Origin: Stenopsyche tienmushanensis
Lineage: Eukaryota; Arthropoda; Insecta; Trichoptera; Stenopsychidae
Length of the DNA: 64,000 nucleotides
Direction of reading: 5' to 3'
Assembly: GCA_008973525.1 (NCBI GenBank)
Contig: WACJ01000058.1
Coordinates: forward strand, 186,001-250,000
Every line of letters begins with the position of its first letter. Within the stretch, counting starts at the first letter, position 1. The notes beneath the pieces are model-generated. The model made no database searches, had not been told where the DNA came from, and saw only the letters and a program-made list of their open reading frames with translations. Positions 1-10,800 of the stretch are shown piece by piece. A program made the position numbers and the translations under genes.

Positions 1-1620
1 AACCTGCGCCTCTCAGAGGATAGTGACGGCAGCAATCAGCCCCGCCATCGTCGTCCAATCCGCTCTGCACGTGATCTACTACCATCCTGGCGACATTTCC
101 AGCTCGCCAGCGTCTGGTGCTCACCAAGAGCATCGCGGCTCACACTAAGTATCTCACGACATACTACCAGCCTGGTGGCATCACCGGCACACCAGCGCCT
201 GGTGCTCACACAAAACATCGTGTCCATAATAATAACATCTAATACACAACAATTTCGTGCACCACGGTTCTCCGATGATCTTAATTTTCACGTACAAACA
301 GGACAAATTAAAAAAATACGACTTTCCAAAAACAATAACGACATGATATACTACGTGGAAGCGACTACTCAAAAAATACAAAACGAAAGCGGCGACAAAA
401 GCATAAATTTTAGATTAAATTATTTATGTTTCTTTTTTTAAATAAGGACTTTTTCGGGTTATGTCATTTACTTGATTGCTCATTTTTTTTCAACTTTATT
501 TTATTTTTCAAATTTATTTCTTTTTGTTACACTTTTTTTTGTTTGCATCCAAAATCACTTATATTCGACGCCAGCGCTCCCGCGCAGCAGTTTTCTGCGA
601 CGCATCATCGCCCAGGAATTTGCACCTCCTATGGCAGCTCAACTTCTCCACGTGGTCGACGGTGCGTATGGCCTTCTCGGTTGGAGGCCGGCAGATCTTC
701 GACCCTCCAAATATTTTCGTATACTGTGTGTCGCATGCGTTGAGCTCGATGATGCCGACGCACCATCTACATCGTCGCTTCGAGGCTGAATGCCGATGGA
801 TTCTCCGCCATCCTAACCTCAACGCCTCACGTTGCCGGCGCGCGTCTTTTTCTTCGCCTTCCATTTAAAACCCTCAGCGTTTACAACCTGTCGATTCTGA
901 CACCAGTGTAAGTGCAGCACGCGGAGGCGGGGAGCTGCCCGGGGACTCGCCCTAAGAGCGCCTTCGCCCTAAACGCTACACTGTTGTAACAGTTTAGGAG
1001 GGTTTTGAATGGAATGCGACGAAAACGACGCGCGCCGGCAACGTGAGGCGTTGAGGTTAGGTTAGGTTAGGTTGCACACCCATGGCCATTAAAAGGCCAT
1101 GCGCACCGTCGACCACGTGGAGAAGTTGAGCTGCCATAGGAGGCGCCAATTCCTGGTCGATAACGCGTCACAGGAAACTGCTGCGCGGGAGCGCTGGCGT
1201 AGAATATAAGTGATTTTGGACGCAAACAAAAAAAAGTGTAACAATAAGAAATAAATTTGAAAAATAAAATAAAGTTGAAAAAAAATGAGCAATCAAGTAA
1301 ATGACATAACCCGAAAAAGTCCTTATTTAAAAAAAAAGAAACATAAATAATTTAATCTAAAATTTATGCTTTTGTCGCCGCTTTCGTTTTGTATTTTTTG
1401 AGTAGTCACTTCCACGTAGTATATCATGTCGTTATTATTTTGTGGAAGTCCTTAATTTTTAAATTTGTCCTATTTTGTACATGAAAATTAAGATCATCGG
1501 AGAACCGTGATGCACGAAGTTGTTGTATATTAGATGTTATTATTATGGACACGATGCTTTGTGTGAGCACCAGGCGCTGGTGTGCGTCACTATCCTCGGA
1601 GAGGCGCAGGCTGGGTTCTC
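1..1620. repeat. Large imperfect inverted repeat (foldback-like), truncated by window start
   Basis: Bases 1-27 and about 183-870 are the reverse complement of about 995-1615. For example the T-rich stretch at 425-560 mirrors the A-rich stretch at 1210-1350, and the motif around 640-665 (CACGTGGTCGACGGTGCG) mirrors 1100-1120. The arms enclose a GC-rich spacer of about 125 bp. The left arm has two extra segments: about 28-182, containing an 85-bp-period direct repeat (TACTACC at 77 and 162), and about 695-805. The (GGTTA)n tract at about 1055-1075 lies in the right arm. The three translated frames over the arms are shadows of this repeat, not genes. It is probably a foldback-type or long-TIR DNA element; the left end is outside the window, so element boundaries and target duplication cannot be read. 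Confidence 0.8.
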
Positions 1621-1892
1621 AACGTGTGAGAATTCCATGAAAGTCGGTGATGTAGGGTCGGTAGCCGGAACTTATAGTTTCGCGCAAGTACGGAAATCTA
1701 GGGAAAGATTTTCCAGAAAATTTCGTGCACATAGGGGCATCTGTATGAGTTTTTTTTGTATTTATTATTAATATTGTTGATTTAACTTGTAATTAAAATA
1801 TAGCGACACGTGACGACAGCGGCAATGGCGTTTGCCTGACGGTACTTATTTTGAAATAAATATATAAACTGAATTGTACTTTTATGATTGAA
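1621..1892. other. AT-rich, no feature recognised
   Basis: Flank of the inverted repeat. No coding frame or repeat family was recognised here. Confidence 0.5.
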
Positions 1893-2147
1893 TTATGTAA
1901 ATGAGGAAAAAAATGTTGTTATTCTTCTTCTTCTTTCTGTGCCGTGTAAGGTCCCCCCGACGTTGGCGATCACTCTGGCGAAGACCTCTCTGTCCTGCGC
2001 TGCTCGGAATAGTTCCTCCACTCTTCTTATTCCGGTCCACTCTCTAATGTTGCGCAGCCAGCTCATTTGCTTTCTACCGACTCCTTGTCTTCCCTCTACC
2101 TTGCCCTCCAGTATCAATCGAAGAAAATGATATTTATTTCCACGCAA
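1893..2147 (-). mobile_element. LINE 3' end fragment (non-LTR retrotransposon ORF2 C-terminus)
   Basis: The minus strand reads an 84-residue open frame containing GKVEGRQGVGRKQMSWLRNI, then a REWTG motif and AAQDREVFARVIANV. This pattern is typical of the last part of insect endonuclease-reverse transcriptase polyproteins. It ends in an Arg-rich stretch encoded by a GAA/AGA-type simple repeat at about 1920-1938, as expected for the 3' tail of such LINEs. The reverse transcriptase itself is missing, so this is a 5'-truncated dead copy. The exact clade (RTE or CR1-like) is not settled. Confidence 0.65.
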
Positions 2148-2376
2148 TACATGACTTAGTCGTTATTATTATACTATAATAGTTGGACATCTGGTATACA
2201 TTATGTTATTGCTTATTATTATGTTATTGTATTACAAACTATTTGGATTTATTTTGAGAGAGAGGGACAACTGTGAAACATTTACTATTTTTTGGAAATT
2301 TGTTTTATATAAAGTTTACGTTCGACCGAAGATGGTCGAAGTTAAGGGAGGAAGAGTGTAATTTTATATATTTAGG
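2148..2376. other. AT-rich, no feature recognised
   Basis: No coding frame and no repeat recognised. Confidence 0.4.
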
Positions 2377-2657
2377 TGTGTTATTTTAGCAGCGTCATCT
2401 CTTGTGGCCCTGTGGAGACATTGCACCTGCTTACCGACCGATCGCTTCTTGCGCGTGCACTGTTGCCGGTTAGGTAGTGACGCACAGGAAGCGGGAGTCG
2501 GGAGAGTCGTCGGTTAGCCTTGGCTGCAAGAAGTTGTTCCTCCTCCAGCCAGATCTCTCTCTCTCTCTCCATCTCATGTGGAATCAATAGTTATTTAGCG
2601 AAGAGAGTCTTTCCATTCGTCGCCCGTCTATTCCCAAACATTCGTCCAGCAACATCA
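2377..2657 (+). repeat. LTR-like dispersed repeat, copy 1
   Basis: About 280 bp beginning TGTTATTTTAGCAGCG and ending CAACATCA, so with the TG...CA ends of an LTR. It shares its whole length with copies at 22.25-22.54 and 28.31-28.55 kb: CATCTCTTGTGGCCCTG, GTGCAC.GTTGCCGG, a CT-rich tract near 2551-2570, then TAGTTATTTAG. In the other copies a polyadenylation-like AATAAA precedes TAGTTATTTAG; here it is AATCAA. No internal gag/pol or clear target duplication was seen, so it is best read as a solo LTR or LTR fragment. Confidence 0.6.
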
Positions 2658-2676
2658 CAGCTTCAACATCCAATCC

Positions 2677-2791
2677 CAATCCCAATTTTCGGGATTACGT
2701 TTTCCAATCCCGGGATACCGGGATCCCGGACAATTTTAGGTACTTAAGAATCCCGGGACTAGAAAACGTAATCCCGAAAATTTTGGGATTG
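2677..2791. repeat. Hairpin repeat rich in CCCGGGA
   Basis: The left arm 2677-2704 and right arm 2762-2791 are inverted copies (AATTTTCGGGATTACGTTTT in the left arm) differing by a 2-nt indel. The 57-bp loop contains further CCCGGGAT units. It starts 20 bp after the LTR-like repeat. It is probably a small TIR element or the end of one; the family is unknown. Confidence 0.65.
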
Positions 2792-2991
2792 AAATATTTA
2801 TCTAACAGAAATCGTACGCCTCACCAACACGATGAAGGCTACAAAATCGAAACATTCCCGACGAAATCTGGACGCTTGGAAACAGTGGCGTAATTAGGCG
2901 ACGCTTAGGGGCAGTAACTGTCTAATCTATGTATACATATATAGCGTACATATATGTTTTTCAAATTGTTATAAGTAACCTTTCCCTCCAG

Positions 2992-3193
2992 GAACGTTCA
3001 GTCTCTCGTTCTCGTCCAGGAACCGTTTTTCCTACACGGCACCATCCCGGGCCTGGGAAGGAGATCGAAAGTAATTTTTGAAGGCGAACAACCAGGGGCA
3101 GTGATTATCATATTCAACCCAAACATATCGGCTCTAAACTGGGACAACTATCAAATACCAACCGCGCAGGGGCTGAAGTTAGACAAGGAAATG
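2992..3193 (+). CDS. Possible internal exon of an unidentified host gene
   Basis: A 202-bp stretch is preceded by a pyrimidine-rich acceptor (CCTTTCCCTCCAG, AG at 2990-2991) and followed by a donor-like GTAAAT at 3194. Between them one frame stays open for 67 codons, in a GC-richer composition than its surroundings. The translation contains PFFLHGTIPGLGRRSKVIFE, GEQPGAVIIIFNPN and NWDNYQIPTAQGLKLDKEM. The first part is faintly reminiscent of a galectin carbohydrate-recognition domain start (P..G.IPGL..GSKV...G), but the HFNPR and WG.EER motifs of that family are not seen, so no name is given. No partner exon could be linked with confidence. It could also be an unrecognised transposon fragment. 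Confidence 0.35.
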
Positions 3194-5060
3194 GTAAATC
3201 TTTTCCTTTTTATTTTTTCAGCCCATTTTAATATAATAGGCTATCGAACAATCCCAGGGGGGGATATCCTCTCGGGGACAGTAGATTCTTCATAGCGGTA
3301 CGAATCGTGCAATAGCGGTACGAATGGTACGAAGCGTGCGTACTCCTTAGTGGGTTAAGTTATTCGAGTTTGAGATAAATATGCGTGCTCGTACATAATG
3401 CTCGCGTATCGATAGATACGTCATGCATTAAAAGGGTTATACATAAATATTTGTATTATTAAAATTAAGTTTATATCACAAACATAATTTGCTTGGTATA
3501 TTTTTAGGGGGTAAATTATAAAGGGCTATGAGATAAAATTATATAAATACATAATCATGTTCTCTCATTTAAGGACATTACGTACGCTATTAAATTTTAA
3601 CAAATTTACTTCAAGAGACAAAATTCTTTAACATCAAAAAGAACCAGACTTCTATGAATATGTTAAGGAAAGTTAAATGCAATTCACTTAAGTGAATTTT
3701 CGACTTCTCAAACGCTTAAATTACGTTAGAAAAATACCAGGAGTTTTAATATGTATAACAGAGAAGTTAAAAAATTAACAATATTTAAGCGTACAAAGTA
3801 AAAGAAAGTCTGAAATTTTCAAATTTTCACTTGAATAATCAACAAGTCTGCTACCGTATAAGAATTTGGATCGTTTGTCATCGAAAAAAAAACATAATGA
3901 AACATAAGTACATGATACAAAACCTCAATAGAATGGCATTATCCCTATTCTAATATATGAGTATCAGTTATCCGAAAATTCTAAGAACCGGTTTAATATT
4001 CATGCACAGAAAGCGGAAATAAATTTCTTTCCAAAGACACATTTCAAAGGATGTATTTCAAATATTCAACATGACATAATTAAATATTCCTTCAAAGATT
4101 CAACAATTTCCTTTTTACTCACTTGCCAAATATTTCAGAAGGTTTCATATTTACCGAAATTTTCTATATGCCTAAAAATTCATTATGAAGTCTTATTAGT
4201 CGTAATTAATATATACACCAACCAAGTGTGCCCTTATTAGGGAAAACGACATCATTTTGTGTGCCGTAAATTTATTATTCATCTTGCATGATGTATTATG
4301 CATGATGGTTATAATTCAATGGCTCAGCATACTCTGATTAATCAAATAAACAATGTGTTTACAAAAACAACTTTTTGTATGAGATTACAAATTTTTAAGC
4401 ATAATTTACCACGCGTTCATATTTTAATTTAATTACTTCAACAAAATAACCATTAACGTATATTGAAAATACGATTCAAAATATTGGCAATTTAGCAAAT
4501 GGGTCCAATTAAAATTCATACAAAGTCATATTTTATGTTATTCAGTCCGATACAATATAAACACAATTACTAAACCGAAAAATAAACGCTCCGAATATGA
4601 ATTAAACAGTATAACTCGGTTATAACGAGCAAAATAACACTGCGTTTTTATTCGCTTAAATGCACCATTAATTATAAATATGTACTATTTTAAAAATTAT
4701 GCTATAAAATTATTTTTTTTATTTAATCGTCGATGAATAAGATTGTTTTAATGAAAGGAAAAGTTCCTCTCCAGGATATACATCGTCCAAATAAAGGATA
4801 ACTGTCGATGATAAATATTTGCATAAACGCATGAAATGAAAAATCTTGTCGATTATTATATCCAGAAAGAGGCATAAATTGATATTTTTGAAGATTGTTT
4901 CAAAAGGAAATGGGTTCCAGAGGAAGATGATAACTTTAACAACCTCTGGAAAATAATAAGGATATACAATAAAACAAAAGTAAAGGTTTAAAGTAAAGCC
5001 AGTAACACTTCCTGACATCGAAACAGATTTGATGCATTTTGAAGACAATGAAGCAATTGA
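3194..5060. other. AT-rich intergenic or intronic DNA
   Basis: No gene recognised. A two-copy tandem of ATAGCGGTACGAAT lies at about 3293-3327. A 124-codon minus-strand frame at 4719-5093 has low-complexity hydrophobic composition and was not accepted as a gene. Confidence 0.5.
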
Positions 5061-5062
5061 TA

Positions 5063-5600
5063 TATACTCAAACCTCTTTTTGTGCGATTTCAAAGTTATG
5101 CGGTTTTTTTAAAAACAATTTTTTTATTACATAAAGAGTGTGTATCTAGATATTTTGGATAAAATAGGAAATAAATCATCAACACTAGCCAATTTTGGAA
5201 AAAAAAATATATTTTGGAATTGTGTTTATATTGCATTCAAGGCCCTTTATTCTAGTTTTGAATTAAGAAAAAAATATTTCGTTTTTTTGCATTTTTCCAA
5301 TGTTTTGACTTTTAACAATACGTTCTTCAAAGGAATTTCCAAAATTCCAACTTCTTACGGAGTTATAGCTATTTTAGTTGTTTAATTACCTTATTGTTTT
5401 CCTGTTTTTTTTTATTAACTTTTTTTTATGCGATTTTGGATATATTTTATATAGCTGTTTCAAAGTTATGCGGTTTTAAAAAGGAACGCATCTTCATTTT
5501 TTCTTTGTAAGTTATACCTTTTTTGTGCGATATATTTTTGTGCGATTTTCCGCGGAACGCATCTACCGCACAAAAAAAGGTTTAAGTGTACATTAGACCT
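5063..5600 (+). repeat. TATGCGATTTT / GTTATGCGG dispersed repeat (two partial copies)
   Basis: The segments at about 5080-5110 and 5425-5600 contain TGCGATTT, AAAGTTATGCGGTTTT, GGAACGCAT and CGCACAAAAA in a fixed order. The same order (ATGCGATTTT, AAGTTATGCGGTTTTAAAAA, TGGAACGTATTTATCGCATA) occurs at 29.33-29.51 kb and is cut by the window end at 63.92-64.0 kb. The two ends are roughly inverted to each other (GCGATTTT... and ...AAAAAGG), suggesting a MITE. No coding. Confidence 0.55.
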
Positions 5601-5922
5601 GCGGTAATCCGACAAACGTTTTGCAAGGCGTTGTTGAACTCTACTGTCCCCGACCCCTTTTAGTCCGGATTTTTTTTAAAAAAGTACTTGTAATTATAAT
5701 ATCTACAAAGCTTCCACCACTTTTGGATGTTAAGCTTTCTTGCCTCTTATTTGCCAATTTATATTCATTACGATTTAGGCGGTCCAGAATCACACTTTTG
5801 CATATTTTTTATATAGGAAAAGCTTTGTTATGACATACACTTGTGCTATACTTTATTGAAATGTCGGACTACAGGGGACGCCGGATTAGATTGGAGCCGG
5901 ATTACCGCGGGCTTACTGTATC
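5596..5922. mobile_element. Tigger/pogo-type MITE, copy A
   Basis: The left end CTGCGGTAATCCGAC (about 5600-5614) and right end GAGCCGGATTACCGC (about 5896-5910) are inverted repeats. The right subterminal segment around 5861-5895 (ATGTCGGACTACAGG) matches the left end of the element at 48.5 kb in inverted orientation. The internal part shares CCCCGACCCCTT and AAGTACTTGTAAT with about 28.04-28.09 kb. The TAATCCGG-rich ends and TA-containing flanks suit pogo/Tigger-type non-autonomous elements. Confidence 0.55.
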
Positions 5923-6145
5923 TGAAATATGTTTATTATTGAACAATTTAAAATGTTTTGAAAACGTGGATAGGGAAAACATTAAAGAGTGGCTCGATCA
6001 TGATCCGGGTAATAATGGGATGGATGATGCAAATATCCTTTATTTTGTTTGTCAAGTAAAAAATTGATTATTCGGAATATCCGTATTTCTCAATTATCCG
6101 CGCCCCTCTTCCCCAGCACTATCCCGGATAATCGAGAGTATACTA
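5923..6145 (+). mobile_element. Tigger-type transposase C-terminal remnant with terminal inverted repeat
   Basis: The frame to the stop at 6065-6067 reads VDRENIKEWLDHDPGNNGMD. This resembles the C-terminal N-x-W-L..D.D..G motif of jerky/Tigger-type pogo transposases. It is followed at about 6070-6140 by ATTATCCG-rich sequence ending CCCGGATAATCGAGAGTATA, whose reverse complement is a typical Tigger terminal repeat (TATACTCTCGATTATCCGGG). The catalytic domain is absent. It is a dead 3' end unrelated in sequence detail to the intact genes at 54-59 kb, which lack this tail. Confidence 0.5.
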
Positions 6146-8896
6146 TAAATAGAAATCAAAAAACTTCTATTTTTTATGTCTTTCATGGCATATAATCAAT
6201 ATATGGTATCATACTCATTGTAAAAGACAAATTTTTATATTGCTTGTGTGACCCATTTTTATATGACTTGTGCATTTAAGACAGTTAATCACAATACTGG
6301 TGATACTGATTAGAGCTTAAATGAATGCTACTACTGCTCAACTATTATTTGATTAGAATCTCTCAATGTAAAAATAGCTTAAGGTGGAAAACGCACTAGA
6401 AATAAAATTTGGGTCAGTTCTTGACCCCACGCATGATGAACCATTTAAAAGGCTATCGTGCAATTATTAAAGAACGCTTTCTTCGAATATACGGAATTGT
6501 ATTTACGATCAGAACGCCCTCATTTTATCAAATAATCAGTGAACTATAGTGTTCGTAAATAGTCTAAATCCGTAAATTCCCCTTTATTTGTAGATAAATG
6601 AAAGGTCTTTCAGTTTTTCTCATATCGCCGAAGTCGCCCTAATTTTGTATTTATTCAATAAGAAAATGATTTTATGACATAAATACAAATAATTCAATTG
6701 GATAATTTTGAAAATCAGACGATAGAATTTCCTAGATCAATTTGAAGCCATGTGAAAAGCATTACTTGCTCATGTTGTACTCAATTATCTTCAATAAATT
6801 AAGCTCGTAACAACCATGAAACTATTATTTGCTCTATCTTTGTTATTGACGAAGTTCCTGAAAGATGTCATTAACAATATGATCAAATCTGCTATAAATA
6901 CTTGAAAAATCGATTAAGTTACGAGCATATAAATATAGAGATTGAATGCTATACAATAATAAATGTAGGCAATATTTCAGTTATAATAAATTCGCAATTG
7001 TGGAATAACTTGAGTATGATACTTGTCTTCCTAATTTACGTTGTATCCTTTAATTGGACAGTAAATCTTCTTCACAAGCGCTGTATGACATTCTTGGTTG
7101 GTTCATTTTGGTTGGCTTATTGCTACCACATTACGTTAAACTTCAAGCGTTTCCAAGAAGTGGCTGCTGTTCATTCGAAATGCTTTCCGCTCTTAAATTT
7201 ATATCGATAAACAATCTTATAAGAACCAAAATTTGCTTTCAGCAAATAAACTGATTGAAGTTCAATAATGATCCATTAAAAATATGAAATTAATACTAAG
7301 CAGCGGATATTATGAAGATCTCATGTAAATATAATATAACAGAAATTCCGTTGAAGTATTGTTATCCATAAACAAAGATTTTAGATTAGATAAACCTAAA
7401 ATCTCTCATAAGTTCCCAATAAAAGATTTAATTATTACATTGTAAATGAATGATAATTTTAAAAATACAAGGGGCATGAAACCGTCACCATATGGATACG
7501 TTCGCTTTTATCAGAGACGTATGCTAAAATATCAGCATACGGCATCTGATCAACTGTAAAATCATTTTAAAAAATAAGGCTCATAAATTGCAGGGCCGTA
7601 ATAAGGGCGTGGCAAAGCAGGCTCTCGACTAGGGCGCAACTGGGCTTGGGGCGCAAAACGCAGAATACAGACCCAGTCGAGAGATGCACATGACATTACT
7701 CGACAATTTTGCTTTACATCAACCAAAACTGATTGACTGTCCATTTTTATAATATATACTAAGTTGTCTAATTCCTCTTTTCTTCATTATCGCTTAAATA
7801 TTGGGCCAACCCAGCCAGCAATAAAATAAAGACAACAATATTTTCGACCGATTGTAAAATTTAAACAGCCCACCCGATCAGTCTTTTTCGGACAACTTCG
7901 TTTCATAATGAGGGTTTATAATTGCTCTGTAGACATTTTCAAGTATGACATCCGATCGCGGGGCGCTCATTCGTCATATCAACGGTCCGAAAAACGGACC
8001 GATTGTACATAAAAAATACATAGTATTTAATACGATCTTAGAAAAAAAGCGACATACTTGCTCTACTTGGTGGTACTTATTTTTAGCATGCACAACTCCA
8101 AGAATCGACTTTATTCGTAGTTTATAGTGTTTTAATCAGTATAACCACAAGGAATTTCAAACATTATAATATCAATGAATGTGACCGTTCGGTCACATAT
8201 GTATTTAAAAATAATGTATATTAATCATATAGAATATCATTCTGCTTTTATTTTATTTTTTGTTATGATGTCTTAAGATTAATGATGATGATATCTGGAA
8301 AATATTTACTCTTGGGAATTAAATTAGGTGTTAATAGGATAGACTTTAAAATTATGTTTATTCTAAAAGATCACGCTCGTCACTAATGGGATAATTTGCA
8401 GATCCCATCATATAATGGTTACATACGAAATATCAAATCTGTTTATAATTAAAATTTAATTATATTTAATCAAAAAAATATAATTGTTCTCATATTATAA
8501 TAGCGTTATTAATTAAAACCACAAAATAATAAAATTAACTACATTTAGGCAAGCGTATATTTTTTATGTTATTCATTGTCGTCCTGCAATAAAGGGATGA
8601 TTTTTAAGAAGTAACCCACTCAAAAAAATAAGCCAGACATGCAATAATTTTTTTTATTAATTAACAAATGATAAATGACAGTAAGAACGCTTTATGTTGT
8701 CATTTTTGCAGAGGGATTGTATTCATAATGGGGGATGTTTCTCATATATTTTTTTAGCGTCTTAAGCTTTCGTACTTTTCAGCTTTAACCTTTTAACCAC
8801 ACAGCACAATTCATATTCACTGCGTGTAATGCGTGACCTTTTTTCTTTGTTTTTAAAGCTTTGTTTTTTCGCAATGTATAATATGTACGAATTTAA
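6146..8896. other. AT-rich DNA, mostly unassigned
   Basis: No gene recognised. A GC-richer patch at about 7590-7690 (CAGGGCCGTAATAAGGGCG, then GGGCGCAACTGGGC) resembles the start of hAT-type terminal sequences. A small palindrome TGTGACC-gttc-GGTCACA sits at 8180-8197. Confidence 0.4.
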
Positions 8897-9187
8897 AGGT
8901 CATTAGAATATTATCTTCCGAGTCCCGGGAAAAAATGCTCATTTATCTTCGTACCTCATCTTTCAAGCCGTCAAACGTTATCTCTGGATAAAATTCTTTT
9001 AATCGAGGAGAATTTGGACTCCTTATCATGGAAGCAAGATGCTCTTTTCAAAAAGGCTTTTGCTGCTGCTTTACAGCCCCCACGCATTGAAAGGGCGCCT
9101 TTAAGCTCAACATATACGCCTTGGAATAACATTTTGGAAGAAAGAAGCATGACTGGACCGTTTCCGACCATTCCGATAATTGTTTAA
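8897..9187 (+). CDS. Possible 3'-terminal exon or pseudogene of an unidentified gene
   Basis: One plus-strand frame is open for 96 codons up to a TAA at 9185-9187, without starting at a Met. The translation has balanced composition and includes LDKILLIEENLDSLSWKQDA, LFKKAFAAALQPPRIERAPL and STYTPWNNILEERSMTGPF. An AATAAA polyadenylation signal (9186-9191) overlaps the stop codon, as expected for a terminal exon. No convincing splice acceptor was found at the upstream side, and I do not recognise the family. The opposite strand also has a 66-codon frame here, which looks less protein-like. It could be the end of a host gene whose other exons are far away, or a transposon relic. Confidence 0.35.
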   Translation, partial: RSLEYYLPSPGKKCSFIFVPHLSSRQTLSLDKILLIEENLDSLSWKQDALFKKAFAAALQPPRIERAPLSSTYTPWNNILEERSMTGPFPTIPIIV

Positions 9188-10399
9188 TAAACTGACCATC
9201 TTCAAGGATAATATGTTTCATGACTGTCCATCAATCTTTTAACGCTCACACTTTAACCAAACAAATCATTCGAGATTTTACTGCACGGTCGTAACCCGAT
9301 TGAAATTAAATCATCGATTTTTGAGTCAATATATTCTCTTCGCGCTATATCTTTATAATCCAAACACAATGTGTACTTTATACGTGATTTTATAAGCGAT
9401 AAAAGCAATTTCTATAAAATATTGTTATGGCAATAACAGGAATAACGACTTGCGTAATGTTCGTTATATGTTATTCTTTCATTCAATAAAATGTTACTTT
9501 ATATCCCTTCGTGGAATTTGTTGTTTGGCATTCTGTTATAATTTGATCATATGTTCGAGCAATTCCATGATTTTATATCAGACTTGTTAAACGTACCGTA
9601 ACGTAGAAAAAAAATCAGAATTAAATGCAAGCGATCTTGCGAAAATAGAAGAACTGCCTGATATGTCTTTCTAATTTTCTTCCTAGGGTTTAGATTTGCA
9701 AAAGAGTGTCAAAAAGTCGGATATAAAAGAAGTGCGAAGAATTCAATTGAGAAAGTATTGAGGGAGTCGTCGAAGAGCCAATTAAGTCTTGAGATCCGAC
9801 CAATCGTCTTGGACGCAGAAGGTCGACTTCTCCGATCTTAAATCCATGGTTTTTATCTTGGTGGAATAATTAATAACTGGAGCCATCGGTCTTATTTTCT
9901 TCGCCCCTGTCTCCCTTCTATGTGGACCTCTCCAACGAATCGACGGTAAACGCACCCAGGGAGGCCATAATTTATATATATTTCTAAACCAATTTTTGAT
10001 CATTTTTTTTATAAAATTTCAATTCAAATCCAAATTGTGGAAACAATTTTGTATTCAAATCTTCTATCGATCAAGTTGATTCACACTTCCCCTGATTTTC
10101 TGTATCTGAAAGCGTAAATACCAAAATTAAATAAATAAACTGAGAATAAATAAGTCGGACTAGACTGCCTCTTAGTAACTATGATTTACAATTGTACAGG
10201 ATGCGGCAGGGAAACTACCTTTTTTTAAAATGAATAACACAAACAATATCGAAGATATCGGTTTATTATGTTTTTCGTTTTATTTCATTGACTAGAACGG
10301 AAGCCATTTTAATAATATAATTTTTAAAATAGAATACATTCAAACTTTAAATACCTCTTTGCAACATGGAAAACTGAATTAAACTGATATCCCCCACAC
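9188..10399. other. Unassigned DNA with a short dispersed motif
   Basis: At about 9792-9815 GATCCGACCAATCGTCTTGG is related to GTCGACCGATAGTCTTGG at 26.15 and 61.12 kb. No gene was recognised. The minus-strand 73-codon frame at 9782-10003 has no family signature. Confidence 0.4.
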
Positions 10400-10800
10400 C
10401 AGCGGTTCTTAAACTTATGTATTCCGCGGACCCCCATTTGAACAAATTTTTTTTCGCGGACCCCTCTTGAACAATTTAGACTTAATTTCTCCAACAAACT
10501 AGCATTCTTTAAAGAAATATTGTTCAAAATAGACTCAGAATTCAGAATAGATAGTCCACGAAAATATAAAAAAACATGTATCTATACTTGAACAAGATAT
10601 TTTCGCAAAATTATTTACAGAAAATATTGTAAGAAAATCTATTTTGATTAATATTTGACCACGATTTTTTTTGTTTAAAAAATTAAGTCACAAGGATTGG
10701 GATGGGGTCCGCGAAAAAAAAATTGTTCAAGAGGGGGTCCGCGAAGAAAATTTTTCTTGCTCAAATGGGGGTCCGCAAAAGAAATTTCGCTCAATATAGA
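10400..10800. mobile_element. hAT-like non-autonomous element
   Basis: The left end CAGCGGTTCTTAAACTTATG at 10400 is a typical hAT terminal sequence. It is followed by CCGCGGACCCCCATTTGAAC and TTCGCGGACCCCTCTTGAAC. The right subterminal region at about 10700-10790 carries the inverted counterparts (GGGGTCCGCGAAAAAA, GTTCAAGAGGGGGTCCGCG, TCAAATGGGGGTCCGC). The outermost right end is not recognisable, and there is no transposase. Confidence 0.6.

Noticed and set aside
1055..1075. (GGTTA)n tract as a telomere
   Set aside because: Only about four units, lying inside an inverted-repeat arm; too short for a telomere and internal to the sequence.
426..1292. Overlapping frames of 67-130 codons on both strands near the window start
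   Set aside because: They come from T- and A-rich arms of the inverted repeat and are mirrored between arms.
2992..3193. Naming the exon candidate as galectin
   Set aside because: Only the first short motif is suggestive. The diagnostic sugar-binding motifs are not present in the exon or nearby.
4719..5093. 124-codon minus-strand frame
   Set aside because: Low-complexity hydrophobic composition in AT-rich DNA, no motifs, no splice or promoter signals.
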